Shown in pieces: positions 55,806-64,000 of a stretch of 64,000 nucleotides of DNA (positions are counted from its first letter, which is position 1; every line of letters begins with the position of its first letter). Both the position numbers and the translations under genes were made by a program. Source of the DNA: Streptomyces sp. NBC_01497 (GTDB taxonomy: Bacteria; Actinomycetota; Actinomycetes; Streptomycetales; Streptomycetaceae); NCBI RefSeq assembly GCF_036250695.1, contig NZ_CP109427.1:5642001-5706000 (forward strand), in the 5' to 3' direction. The notes under the pieces were generated by a model, which ran no database searches, had not been told where the DNA came from, and saw only the letters and a program-made list of their open reading frames with translations.

Positions 55806-56600
55806 GTGGACCGCCACGGCTTCCTACGCCAACTGCACCGCGTGTACAAACCCCGGAACTACTTCGAGATCGGCGTCAACGACGGGCGCAGCCTGACGCT
55901 CTCCCGCGTACCGTCCGTCGCCGTCGACCCGGCCTTCAAGGTCGTGACGGAGATCGCCTGCGACGTCCACCTGGTCAAGCAGACCAGTGACGACTTCTTC
56001 GCCCGCAAGGACCCGCTGCTGCACCTGCGGCCGGGCCGCAACCCGTTCCGGGCGCTGGCGCGCCGGGACCCGATGGCGCTGTTCGGCGGCGACCCCAAGC
56101 TGGAGCTGTCGTTCATCGACGGCATGCACATCTTCGAGTACGCGCTGCGCGACTTCATGAACGTGGAGAAGCACGCGCAGTGGTCGAGTGTCATCGTCTT
56201 CGACGACATGCTGCCGCGCAATGTCGACGAGGCCGCCCGCGACCGCCACACCGACGCGTGGACCGGTGACGTGTACAAGGTCGCGCAGGTGCTCCGGCGC
56301 TTCCGTCCCGACCTCACCGTCGTCGAGGTCGACACGGCGCCCACGGGTGTCCTGGTCGTCTTCGGCATGGATCCGTCGAGCACGGTCCTCAAGCACAACT
56401 ACGACGCGATCCTGAAGGAGTACGTGGTCCAGGACCCGCAGGACGTCCCGGAGGCGGTCCTGACGCGCAAGACCGCGGTCTCGCCGGAGGCGCTCCTCGG
56501 CGCGAGCTTCTGGAGCGATCTCGCGCGCGCCCGCGACCTGCGCAAGTCGCGGTCGGCGTTCACGCCGATCCGTAAGCGGATCGAGGCGGTCGGCAGCTGA
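55806..56600 (+). CDS. Class I methyltransferase-like protein
   Basis: 264 aa from GTG 55806 (AAGGG seven bases upstream). FEIGVNDGRSLTLS resembles a SAM-binding motif I; SFIDGMHIFEYALRDF and VIVFDDMLPRN follow the Methyltransf_24-type pattern, in which acidic residues bind metal. It could methylate a glycan sugar of the polymer made by this locus. The pattern is short, so substrate and activity are uncertain. Confidence 0.7.
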   Translation: MDRHGFLRQLHRVYKPRNYFEIGVNDGRSLTLSRVPSVAVDPAFKVVTEIACDVHLVKQTSDDFFARKDPLLHLRPGRNPFRALARRDPMALFGGDPKLELSFIDGMHIFEYALRDFMNVEKHAQWSSVIVFDDMLPRNVDEAARDRHTDAWTGDVYKVAQVLRRFRPDLTVVEVDTAPTGVLVVFGMDPSSTVLKHNYDAILKEYVVQDPQDVPEAVLTRKTAVSPEALLGASFWSDLARARDLRKSRSAFTPIRKRIEAVGS

Positions 56601-56827
56601 GGGACGCGGCAGGCGGTGGCGGAACGGTCGCGCAGCGGCTGTTTCCGCCGCCCCGCCCGGTGAGGTGTTCCGGCGTCTTCAGGAAACTTCCGGGAAACAA
56701 ACCGGAAAGTCATCGGGGTGCTCGGCACATACTCATCACAAATCAATCACATGAGCCGTGCCTATATCCTGGGCGCCACGCGGCCCGGAGTTCCGGGGCG
56801 TATTTCCTACGAGTTGGGGCTTGGTGC

Positions 56828-58837
56828 ATGTCCGTCAAGGTCAGCGTGGTCATTCCGGTGTACAACCCCGGCCCGTACATCGAGGACTGCATCGCGTCCC
56901 TGCTGCGGCAGAGCCTTCCCGACGACGCCTATGAGGCCATTTTCGTCGACGACGGATCCAGTGACGGGACGCCGGCCCGCCTCGACCGGCTGGCCGCCGA
57001 GCACCCGCACATGCACGTCGTCCACCAGGAGCCCTCGGGCTGGTCGGGCAAGCCGCGCAACGTCGGAACGGCCCAGGCGCGGGGCGAGTTCGTGATGTAC
57101 GTCGACAACGACGACTGGCTCGGTGACCAGGCGCTGGAGCGGATGTACGACTACGGCGTGGCCAACGCGGCCGACATCGTGGTCGGGAAGATGGCGGGCA
57201 AGGGCCGTCCCGTACCGCTGGAACTCTTCCGGGTGAACCGTCCGAAGGCGAACGTCGACAACGCCCCCCTGATCGACAGCCTCACGCCGCACAAGATGTT
57301 CCGTAAAGAGTTCCTCGAAAAGCATCACATTCGCTTCAAGGAAGGTAAAAGACGGCTGGAGGACCACGTCTTCCTCGCCGAGGCATATCTCCTCGCGTCC
57401 AGCGTCGCGGTGCTCAGCGACTATGTGTGCTACTACCACGTAAAACGCGACGACGCCTCGAACGCCGGGTTCCAGCGTTTCGACCCCGCCGGGTATTTCA
57501 CCAACCTGCGCGAGGCCCTCGACGTGGTGGAGCGCCACACCGAACCCGGCCGGCTGCGCGACAAGCTGTACCGCCGCTGGCTGCGCAACGAGATGGTGGA
57601 GCGGCTGCGCGGGCAGCGCTTCCTCACCCTGCCCGAGGACTACCGCAGGGAACTCTTCGACGAGATCCGCGCCGTGGTCACCGAGCGCATGGGACCCGCC
57701 GTCGCGGCCGGTCTCCAGCCCACCCAGCAGGTCGCCGCCGCGCTGATCTCCACCGGCCGCTTCGAGGACGTCGGGACGTACGCCCGCTGGGAGGCCGGGA
57801 TCAAGCCCACCGGGCGGCTGGAGAGCCTGGAGTGGGACGAGGACGGACGCCTCGCCCTCGGGCTGACCGCCGAGTTCCAGCTCGACGGCGCGCCGCTGCG
57901 CTTTCGCACCGAGGACGGCGAGCCGCAGCTCGACCTGCCCTTCGACGCCGCGACCGCCGAGGCGCTGCGGGCTGCCGGTGCGAGCACCCGGGCCACCCTC
58001 GACAAGGCGAAGGTCGGCCTCGTCGTCAAGGAGCGCTCCAGCGCGGCGGAGTTCTACCAGCCGGTCGACTTCACGGTGGACCGCGTGCCGCTGGGCCCCG
58101 GGGAGACGGACCCCGCGACCGTCGCCGAGCCGGGCGCGGCCGCCGGCGACTTCCGCGTGGTGCTGCGCGCCCACGGCACCGTCGACCCCGCGACCGCGGC
58201 CGGCGGCGGCCCGCTCGGCCCCGGCATCTGGGACGTGTACGTACGGATCATCGCCTGCGGCTGGTCGAAGGCCGCCCGGCTCGGCTCCGTACGGGACGAG
58301 GCCGTCGACAAGGCCCGCAGGAGCGCCCTCACCGGCGAACCGCGCCGCCTCGTCATGCCGTACTGGACCGAGGGGTACGGCAACCTGTCGCTCGACGTCG
58401 ACTGCGCCACCAACTGGATCACCAAGGACCTCGCGCCGCTCACCGCGCAGGACCTGACTCTCACCGACGGCACGCTGGGCTTCCCCGTGCCGCTCCACGC
58501 CTGCGGCGACGAACCGGCGCTGCTCCGCTTCAGGCCCGTACGCCGGGGCACCGCCGCGCAGGTTCCCGCGACCATCGCGCCCGGCGACGGCGGCGCCGTC
58601 CTCACGGCCGCGCTGACCAGCGGCGAACTCGCGCGCGGGACCTGGACGATCGACCTCGGTGTGCCCTCGGCCCGGCGCGGCGTGCCCCGCTGGACGCCGC
58701 TGCCGGTGGGCGTGAGGTTCCGGGCCGACGGACGGGCCTCGTTCGCGCCCGCGGCGTCGCTCACCCGGGCCGCGCGGCCAAGGTCGCTGCCGCGGCGGAT
58801 CATGGGAAGGGTGCGTCGCGTCTTCAGCAGGGCGTGA
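56828..58837 (+). CDS. Family 2 glycosyltransferase with long C-terminal region
   Basis: 669 aa from ATG 56828. The GT2 GT-A domain covers about 1-230 (VSVVIPVYNPGPYIEDC, FVDDGSSDGT, and the metal-binding DNDDW). A helical part continues to about 325. Residues 330-669 form a beta-rich, Asp/Gly-rich region without a motif I recognise, then a basic tail. It probably adds a sugar, perhaps rhamnose, to the wall polymer. Related long GT2 proteins occur in teichoic-acid loci. Confidence 0.85.
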   Translation: MSVKVSVVIPVYNPGPYIEDCIASLLRQSLPDDAYEAIFVDDGSSDGTPARLDRLAAEHPHMHVVHQEPSGWSGKPRNVGTAQARGEFVMYVDNDDWLGDQALERMYDYGVANAADIVVGKMAGKGRPVPLELFRVNRPKANVDNAPLIDSLTPHKMFRKEFLEKHHIRFKEGKRRLEDHVFLAEAYLLASSVAVLSDYVCYYHVKRDDASNAGFQRFDPAGYFTNLREALDVVERHTEPGRLRDKLYRRWLRNEMVERLRGQRFLTLPEDYRRELFDEIRAVVTERMGPAVAAGLQPTQQVAAALISTGRFEDVGTYARWEAGIKPTGRLESLEWDEDGRLALGLTAEFQLDGAPLRFRTEDGEPQLDLPFDAATAEALRAAGASTRATLDKAKVGLVVKERSSAAEFYQPVDFTVDRVPLGPGETDPATVAEPGAAAGDFRVVLRAHGTVDPATAAGGGPLGPGIWDVYVRIIACGWSKAARLGSVRDEAVDKARRSALTGEPRRLVMPYWTEGYGNLSLDVDCATNWITKDLAPLTAQDLTLTDGTLGFPVPLHACGDEPALLRFRPVRRGTAAQVPATIAPGDGGAVLTAALTSGELARGTWTIDLGVPSARRGVPRWTPLPVGVRFRADGRASFAPAASLTRAARPRSLPRRIMGRVRRVFSRA

Positions 58838-58888
58838 GCGCGCCCGCGTACGAGCACCAGCACAGCAGCGAGCCAGAAAGCAGAGCCC

Positions 58889-59491
58889 ATGCGACCCCTG
58901 TCCATCGAAGGTGCCTGGATCCACGAGCCCAAGGTCTTCCCCGACGACCGCGGCTCCTTCCACGAGTGGTTCCGCGCCGCCGACCTGCGCGAGGCCGACG
59001 GCCACGACCTCACGCTCGCCCAGGCCAACTGCTCCGTCTCCCAGCGCGGCACGCTGCGCGGCATCCACTACGCGGACGTGCCGCCGAGCCAGGCCAAGTA
59101 CGTGAAGTGCGTACGCGGCGCGGTCATCGACTTCATCGTCGACATCCGCACGGGCTCGCCCACGTACCGCAGCTGGGAGGCCGTGCGCCTGGACGACCAG
59201 GCGCACCACGCCGTCTACCTCTCCGAGGGCCTCGGGCACGCGTTCTTCGCCCTCAGCGACGAGGCGACCGTCGTCTACCTCTGCTCGTCGGGTTACGCGC
59301 CCGAGCGCGAGCACGGCATCAACCCCTTCGACCGCGAACTGGGGATCGAGTGGCCGGAGGGCATCGAACCGCTGCTGTCGCCGAAGGACGCCGAGGCGCC
59401 GTCGCTCGCGGAGGCGGAGCGGCAGGGCCTGCTGCCGTCGTACGAGGAGGCCAGGGCGTTCCGCGCCCGGCTGGGCACGACGGCCGGCTGA
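58889..59491 (+). CDS. rfbC: dTDP-4-dehydrorhamnose 3,5-epimerase
   Basis: 200 aa cupin. VFPDDRGSFHEWFR, QANCSVSQRGTLRGIHY with the catalytic His, and YLSEGLGHAFFAL. It completes the rml pathway with rfbA, rfbB and rfbD. It stands 51 bp after the GT2 gene. Confidence 0.94.
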   Translation: MRPLSIEGAWIHEPKVFPDDRGSFHEWFRAADLREADGHDLTLAQANCSVSQRGTLRGIHYADVPPSQAKYVKCVRGAVIDFIVDIRTGSPTYRSWEAVRLDDQAHHAVYLSEGLGHAFFALSDEATVVYLCSSGYAPEREHGINPFDRELGIEWPEGIEPLLSPKDAEAPSLAEAERQGLLPSYEEARAFRARLGTTAG

Positions 59492-59660
59492 CCGTTCGGT
59501 GCGCGGCCGCGGCCGCGCTGTCCAGCAGGTGAAAAGGCGAGGGCCGCCACGGACCGTGCGCGTACGCTGACCCGCGCCGGGGACTCTCCGGCGCCGCCGG
59601 GTGGCGGCACCCGCAGGGACCCGCCCTGGGCGGCGGACGGCGAGAGCAGGGGCACAGCAG

Positions 59661-60863
59661 GTGGCAGCGGCGAGGCAGCGGGCGGGCGCGGGGCAGGCGG
59701 CGCAGAGTGCCGGGACGCGGGCGCCTGGGGCGGCCCCCGCGCCGGCCCGGCGGGACGCCGTCACGGCGGCCCGCCGGATCGTCGTCAAGGTCGGCTCGTC
59801 CTCGCTCACCACCGGCACGGGCGGTCTGGACGCCGACCGGGTCGACGCCCTGGTCGACGTCCTCGCGGCGGCCCGGGACAGCGAACGGGAGATCGTCCTG
59901 GTCTCCAGCGGCGCCATCGCGGCGGGCCTCGCCCCGCTCGGGCTGGAGCGCCGCCCGCGCGACCTGGCCCGCCAGCAGGCCGCGGCCAGCGTCGGCCAGG
60001 GCCTGCTGATCGCCCGCTACACCGCGTCCTTCGCGCGCTACGGCGTCCGCGTCGGGCAGGTGCTCATGACGTCGTTCGACACGAGCAGGCGCACCCACTA
60101 CCGCAACGCGTACCGCACCCTGGAACAGCTGCTGCGGATGGGCGCGCTGCCCGTCGTCAACGAGAACGACACCGTCGCCACGGACGAGATCCGCTTCGGC
60201 GACAACGACCGGCTCGCCGCGCTCGTCGCCCACCTCGTCCGCGCCGACCTGCTGATGCTGCTCTCCGACGTGGACGGCCTCTACGACGGCGACCCCTCCA
60301 CCCCCGGCACCTCACGCGTCGGCGAGGTGCGCGGCCCCGAGGACCTCGTCGGGATCACGATCGGCGCCGCGGGCAAGGCCGGTGTCGGCACCGGCGGGAT
60401 GGTCACCAAGGTCGAGGGGGCCCGGATCGCCACCGGCGCGGGCGTCCCTGTCGTGCTGACCTCCGCCAGCCACGCCGCCGACGGCCTCGCGGGCCGCGAC
60501 ACCGGCACCTACTTCCACCCCACCGGACGCAGATCGCGCGGCCGGCTGCTGTGGCTGGCGCACGCCTCGGCGCCGCGCGGCGCCCTGACACTCGACGACG
60601 GGGCCGTGGCCGCCGTGGTGGAGCGGCACACGTCGCTGCTCGCGGCCGGGATCGCCGCCGTGGAGGGCGAGTTCGCGGCGGGCGACCCGGTCGAACTGCG
60701 GGACGCCGGCGGCCGGGCCGTGGCCAGGGGCCTGGTGAACTTCGACGCGAAGGAATTGCCGCAGCTGCTCGGCCGCTCCACCCGCGACCTGGCGCGCGAG
60801 CTGGGCCCCGCCTACGAGCGGGAGGTCGTACACAAGGACGATCTGGTGGTCCTCCAGCACTGA
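59661..60863 (+). CDS. proB: Glutamate 5-kinase
   Basis: 400 aa from GTG 59661. An Ala/Arg-rich N-terminal extension of about 35 residues precedes the amino-acid-kinase domain (RRIVVKVGSSSLTTG; VSSGAIAAG; NENDTVATDEIRFGDND) and a C-terminal PUA domain (about 290-395). First step of proline synthesis. The in-frame residue before the core is a GTC, so the extension is needed unless a rarer start is used. Confidence 0.94.
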   Translation: MAAARQRAGAGQAAQSAGTRAPGAAPAPARRDAVTAARRIVVKVGSSSLTTGTGGLDADRVDALVDVLAAARDSEREIVLVSSGAIAAGLAPLGLERRPRDLARQQAAASVGQGLLIARYTASFARYGVRVGQVLMTSFDTSRRTHYRNAYRTLEQLLRMGALPVVNENDTVATDEIRFGDNDRLAALVAHLVRADLLMLLSDVDGLYDGDPSTPGTSRVGEVRGPEDLVGITIGAAGKAGVGTGGMVTKVEGARIATGAGVPVVLTSASHAADGLAGRDTGTYFHPTGRRSRGRLLWLAHASAPRGALTLDDGAVAAVVERHTSLLAAGIAAVEGEFAAGDPVELRDAGGRAVARGLVNFDAKELPQLLGRSTRDLARELGPAYEREVVHKDDLVVLQH

Positions 60864-61016
60864 CGTGACCCCCCGTTGGACTGAGAATCAGGCCGATCGC
60901 CTCCGTGGCGGCGCAGAGGTTCATCAAAACGCCCCCAAGGGGGGCCCGGGACTGGTCAACTTTGTCCTGGGGCCAGGAACCGGGCAGCGGCACAACTGAT
61001 CAACAGGAGGCGGCCG

Positions 61017-61568
61017 GTGAGACGAGTGCGTCCAGGCACGGCGATCCGCACGAGCGGCGGAGGCACCCACGCCCGGCGGGCCTCGGGCGCGGACTCGGTC
61101 CTCACGAGCGTCGACGCGGGGGCAGCCTTCAACGAGTGCGACGAATACGGTGAATGCGACGGCGTGCCCGGCCCGGGGGAGCACACCTGCCGCGAGCCGG
61201 ATTCCGCGGACGGCGAGGGCCGCCCCGTCTCCCGCCTGTGGCATGTCACGCTCAGTGTCTCCGGCGGCCAGGCGCCCATCGCGGACGTCAGGCGCGCCCT
61301 CGAACAGCTCGCGCACGACCATCCGTTCCTGCTGACCAGCCGGTACGCCGTCGACCACGCGGAGATCAGGTACTGGGAGGAGGCCCGCGACCTGCACGAC
61401 GCGGCCGCCGTCGCGCTGCGCCTGTGGGGCGAGCACCGCTCCAGCGCGCGGCTGCCCCCGTGGGAGATCGTCGGCCTGGAGGTCATCGACCGGGACACGT
61501 ACCACCAGCGCGTCGCGGAGGGGTACGGTCCGCCGCCGGCGGCCCGCGTCGGCATCCATCCGTTCTGA
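61017..61568 (+). CDS. Hypothetical protein between proB and proA
   Basis: 183 aa from GTG 61017 with AGGAGG at 61005-61010. A variable, Cys-containing N-terminal third ([12 protein letters not shown]) is followed by a conserved-looking domain ([20 protein letters not shown], then [20 protein letters not shown], then [14 protein letters not shown]). Streptomycetes keep a hypothetical gene at this place between proB and proA. Function unknown. Confidence 0.82.
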   Translation: MRRVRPGTAIRTSGGGTHARRASGADSVLTSVDAGAAFNECDEYGECDGVPGPGEHTCREPDSADGEGRPVSRLWHVTLSVSGGQAPIADVRRALEQLAHDHPFLLTSRYAVDHAEIRYWEEARDLHDAAAVALRLWGEHRSSARLPPWEIVGLEVIDRDTYHQRVAEGYGPPPAARVGIHPF

Positions 61569-61752
61569 GCGTGGCCGGGCCCGGTCCCGGGTGGCGTCCG
61601 GCGGTGTTCCGCACGCGTCCCGGCCGTCGTGCGGGCGGGGCCCCCGCCGCCGGTGGGACCCGGCAGGGCCGCCCCACGGCGCCCCTCCCGCGGGTGTCTC
61701 GGAGTGCGGGATGCGTAAGAAAGGCCCGCCCGGCGCCCATTACCCTGCGGGC

Positions 61753-63036
61753 ATGACCTCGCTTTCGCCGTACGACAACCTCTCTCCGGTCGCCAGGGCC
61801 GCCTACCGGTCGAAGTCGGCCGCGGCGGACCTCGCCCCCCTGCCGCGCGCGGTCAAGGACGACGCGCTGCTCGCGATCGCCGACGCGCTGGAGGTGCGGA
61901 CCCACGAGATCGTCACGGCCAACGCCGAGGACGTCGAGCGGGCCGCGGCGGCGGGTACCGAGGCGTCCATGATCGACCGGCTGACCCTGACGCCCGAGCG
62001 GGTCCGGGCGATGGCCCACGGCGTACGGGACGTGGCCGCGCTGCCCGACCCGGTCGGCGAGGTCGTGCGCGGTTCGACCCTGCCCAACGGCATCGACCTG
62101 CGGCAGGTCCGGGTGCCGCTCGGCGTGGTCGGCATCATCTACGAGGCACGCCCCAACGTCACCGTCGACGCGGCGGCCCTGTGCCTCAAGTCGGGCAACG
62201 CGGCGCTGCTGCGCGGATCTTCGTCCGCGATCGCGTCCAACACCGCGCTCGTACGGGTGCTGCGGGACGCGGTCGGCGGAGCGGGCCTGCCAGCCGACGC
62301 GGTCCAGCTGGTGCCCGGCGAGGACCGGGACTCCGTACGCGAGCTGATGCGGGCGCGCGGCCTGGTGGACGTGCTCATCCCGCGCGGCGGGGCGTCCCTG
62401 ATCCGTACGGTCGTCGAGGAGTCCACGGTGCCGGTCATCGAGACGGGCACCGGGAACTGCCACGTGTACGTGGACGCCGAGACCGATCTCGACATGGCGG
62501 TCTCGATCCTCGTCAACTCCAAGGCGTCCCGGCCGAGCGTGTGCAACGCGGCGGAGACGCTGCTCGTGCACCAGGACGTCGCGGACGACTTCCTGCCGCG
62601 CGCCCTGGACGCGCTCGCCGAGGCGGGCGTCACCGTGCACGCGGACGAGCGCGTCCTGCCGTACGGCGAGGCGAGCAAGGCGACCGTCGTCGCGGCCGGC
62701 GCCGACGACTGGGAGACCGAGTACCTGTCGTACGACATCGCGGCGGCGGTCGTCGACTCGCTGGACGCGGCGGTCGCGCACATCAGGCTCTGGTCGTCCG
62801 GCCACACGGAGGCCATCGTCACCACGTCGCAGGCGGCCGCCCGGCGTTTCACCCAGTTGGTGGATTCCACGACGGTCGCGGTGAACGCGTCCACCCGTTT
62901 CACCGACGGCGGGGAGTTCGGCTTCGGCGCGGAGATCGGCATCTCCACCCAGAAACTGCACGCCCGGGGCCCGATGGGGCTGCCCGAGCTGACGTCGACG
63001 AAGTACATCGTCACGGGCGACGGTCACACACGGTGA
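61753..63036 (+). CDS. proA: Gamma-glutamyl phosphate reductase
   Basis: 427 aa aldehyde-dehydrogenase-fold enzyme from ATG 61753. NADP region [14 protein letters not shown] and catalytic Cys in [12 protein letters not shown]. The C-terminal signature [20 protein letters not shown] is complete. Second step of proline synthesis. Confidence 0.96.
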   Translation: MTSLSPYDNLSPVARAAYRSKSAAADLAPLPRAVKDDALLAIADALEVRTHEIVTANAEDVERAAAAGTEASMIDRLTLTPERVRAMAHGVRDVAALPDPVGEVVRGSTLPNGIDLRQVRVPLGVVGIIYEARPNVTVDAAALCLKSGNAALLRGSSSAIASNTALVRVLRDAVGGAGLPADAVQLVPGEDRDSVRELMRARGLVDVLIPRGGASLIRTVVEESTVPVIETGTGNCHVYVDAETDLDMAVSILVNSKASRPSVCNAAETLLVHQDVADDFLPRALDALAEAGVTVHADERVLPYGEASKATVVAAGADDWETEYLSYDIAAAVVDSLDAAVAHIRLWSSGHTEAIVTTSQAAARRFTQLVDSTTVAVNASTRFTDGGEFGFGAEIGISTQKLHARGPMGLPELTSTKYIVTGDGHTR

Positions 63037-63142
63037 TGGCGGGAGCGGCGTCCGGTGGCCGGGTGGCGTGGTTCATAGCGGTCGATGACGGGAAGAGTGC
63101 GGACTCTCCCTGCCCAAAGCGACTCCGCCGGTTTACGCTGTA

Positions 63143-63772
63143 GTGGTGCCGGACGACGTGGGGGGCAGGCCGTTCAAGGACGGCCGGGAGCCCGACGACG
63201 ACCGCGGAGCGGACGAGGAGTTCGCGACCGTGGTGTTCGACGAGGACTTCGTCCGGGCGGCCACCTTCCACGAACCGACCGCCGTCGAACGACTGCTCGA
63301 AGCCGCCCAGGCGCGCGCCGACGCCGACGCGGCCCGGCTGCGGGGCGGCAGACAGGCCCCCGACGAGGAACACGAACTCTGGGACGAGCTGTACAGCCGC
63401 AGGCACCCCGACGAGTTCGACGAGGACGGCGCCTACGACCCGGACGACCCCGACGTCCCCCGTCCCTACGGCCGGCACGGCGGCGTCCTGCGGCCGTATC
63501 GCGGACGCGCACGCTGGCACCGGCCGATCGCCTGGCTCCTCGCGGTGCTGATGGGCATCGGCATGGTGGCGCTGGCCTTCTCCGCCGTCCGCGGCGCCGG
63601 CGGTGGCGGCCGGCAGGACCAGGTGCCGCAGCCGGCCTCCACGGGCATCGACGCGCCGCGCGCCGAGCCCTCGGGAGACGCGGACGCGGACAGGCCGGAC
63701 GGCGACGGCGGACGCGACGCCCGGAACCGGTCCGCCGCACCGCTCGTCTCGGCGGTGCCGAGGACGCGCTGA
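63143..63772 (+). CDS. Single-pass membrane protein, hypothetical
   Basis: 209 aa. A long acidic cytoplasmic part (1-125; HELWDELYSRRHPDEFDEDG), one transmembrane helix (about 130-150, PIAWLLAVLMGIGMVALAFS) and a disordered Gly/Asp/Arg tail. The GTG at 63143 (or 63146) follows TACGCT by a few bases with no ribosome-binding site, so the mRNA may be leaderless. I do not recognise the family. Confidence 0.75.
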   Translation: MVPDDVGGRPFKDGREPDDDRGADEEFATVVFDEDFVRAATFHEPTAVERLLEAAQARADADAARLRGGRQAPDEEHELWDELYSRRHPDEFDEDGAYDPDDPDVPRPYGRHGGVLRPYRGRARWHRPIAWLLAVLMGIGMVALAFSAVRGAGGGGRQDQVPQPASTGIDAPRAEPSGDADADRPDGDGGRDARNRSAAPLVSAVPRTR

Positions 63773-64000
63773 GAGCGCTCGGCGGACTGGGCGGACTGGG
63801 TGGGCTCTGCGGGCGGGAAGGATGCCGACCGTGCCCGGCGGGACGGGTGCCCGATGTGACGCTGCCGGCGGTGACGTGTGCGGATGGTGGCATCCGCAGG
63901 CGGTGACGTCCACCGGGGTGCCGGGCCGGCCTGGTCGCCGCAGAAGTGTCCGTGTTACCGCCGGCGGTGCCCGGCGTGACGCGCCGAGGTTGCCCGGCGG

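Noticed and set aside
46306..59491. Considered as an antibiotic glycosylation cluster because of RmlA-long and RmlB
   Set aside because: No polyketide, peptide or other scaffold gene; the neighbours are wall-polymer enzymes.
56807..59917. A 1036-codon open frame antisense to the GT2 and rfbC genes
   Set aside because: Spans several recognised genes on the other strand; composition is that of a shadow frame.
60925..60947. Short inverted repeat CCCCC-AA-GGGGG after proB
   Set aside because: A 5-bp stem with a 2-nt loop is too small to call a terminator.
63773..64000. End of the window after the membrane protein
   Set aside because: Only 228 bp and no start, motif or hairpin that I can support.

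Overview
The window is chromosomal DNA from a Streptomyces (very high GC, GTG-rich starts, CCA-encoding tRNAs). Its backbone, tRNA-Pro / tig / clpP1-clpP2 / clpX / valS / folC / ndk / mreBCD-mrdA-rodA / two B12-radical-SAM-type genes / rne / rplU-rpmA-obg / proB-proA, matches the order I remember for the conserved core of S. coelicolor around SCO2585-SCO2620.

Region 1 (1-2588): the 5' part of a minus-strand acyltransferase-3 gene, a tiny membrane protein and a tiny hypothetical gene, separated by a strong hairpin. Region 2 (2589-13008): an actinomycete integrative and conjugative element (AICE, pSAM2/SLP1 type) of about 10.4 kb inserted in the 3' end of a tRNA-Gly(UCC) gene. It is bounded by perfect 46-bp att repeats. 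It encodes a GntR-UTRA repressor and a DUF218/YdcF protein (minus strand). On the plus strand lies one long, mostly overlapping operon: a small pre-tra protein, an FtsK-like TraB, Spd-type spread proteins, a GGDEF diguanylate cyclase, several CxxC mini-proteins, a C5-cytosine-methyltransferase-like protein, a RepSA-type rolling-circle initiator, Xis and a tyrosine integrase. Palindromic operators lie between the divergent repressor and operon.

Region 3 (13009-30946 and on to 32149): tRNA-Pro, trigger factor, the Clp protease genes, ValRS, FolC, Ndk, and the mre/PBP2/RodA spore-wall elongation operon. Region 4 (32275-43106): a CYTH-CHAD protein, the TIGR03960 and TIGR03936 radical-SAM pair (split here by a secreted BP74-like protein and a GNAT), and a very long RNase E/G with low-complexity arms. 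Region 5 (43107-46252): rplU, rpmA, obg.

Region 6 (46306-59491) is a cell-wall glycopolymer locus: a Stealth-family phosphotransferase (PdtA-like), a fused cytidylyltransferase/SDR, a membrane-anchored CDP-glycerol glycerophosphotransferase-family polymerase, a complete dTDP-L-rhamnose set (rmlA, B, D, C), a methyltransferase-like protein and a long GT2 glycosyltransferase. It lies between obg and proB and suggests a teichoic-acid/polydiglycosylphosphate-like polymer with rhamnose. Region 7 (59661-64000): proB, a hypothetical gene, proA and a single-pass membrane protein. Long intergenic stretches (14998-15903, 37366-38138, 43107-44040, 47989-48546) are GC-rich and hold hairpins and short tandem repeats but no gene I can support.
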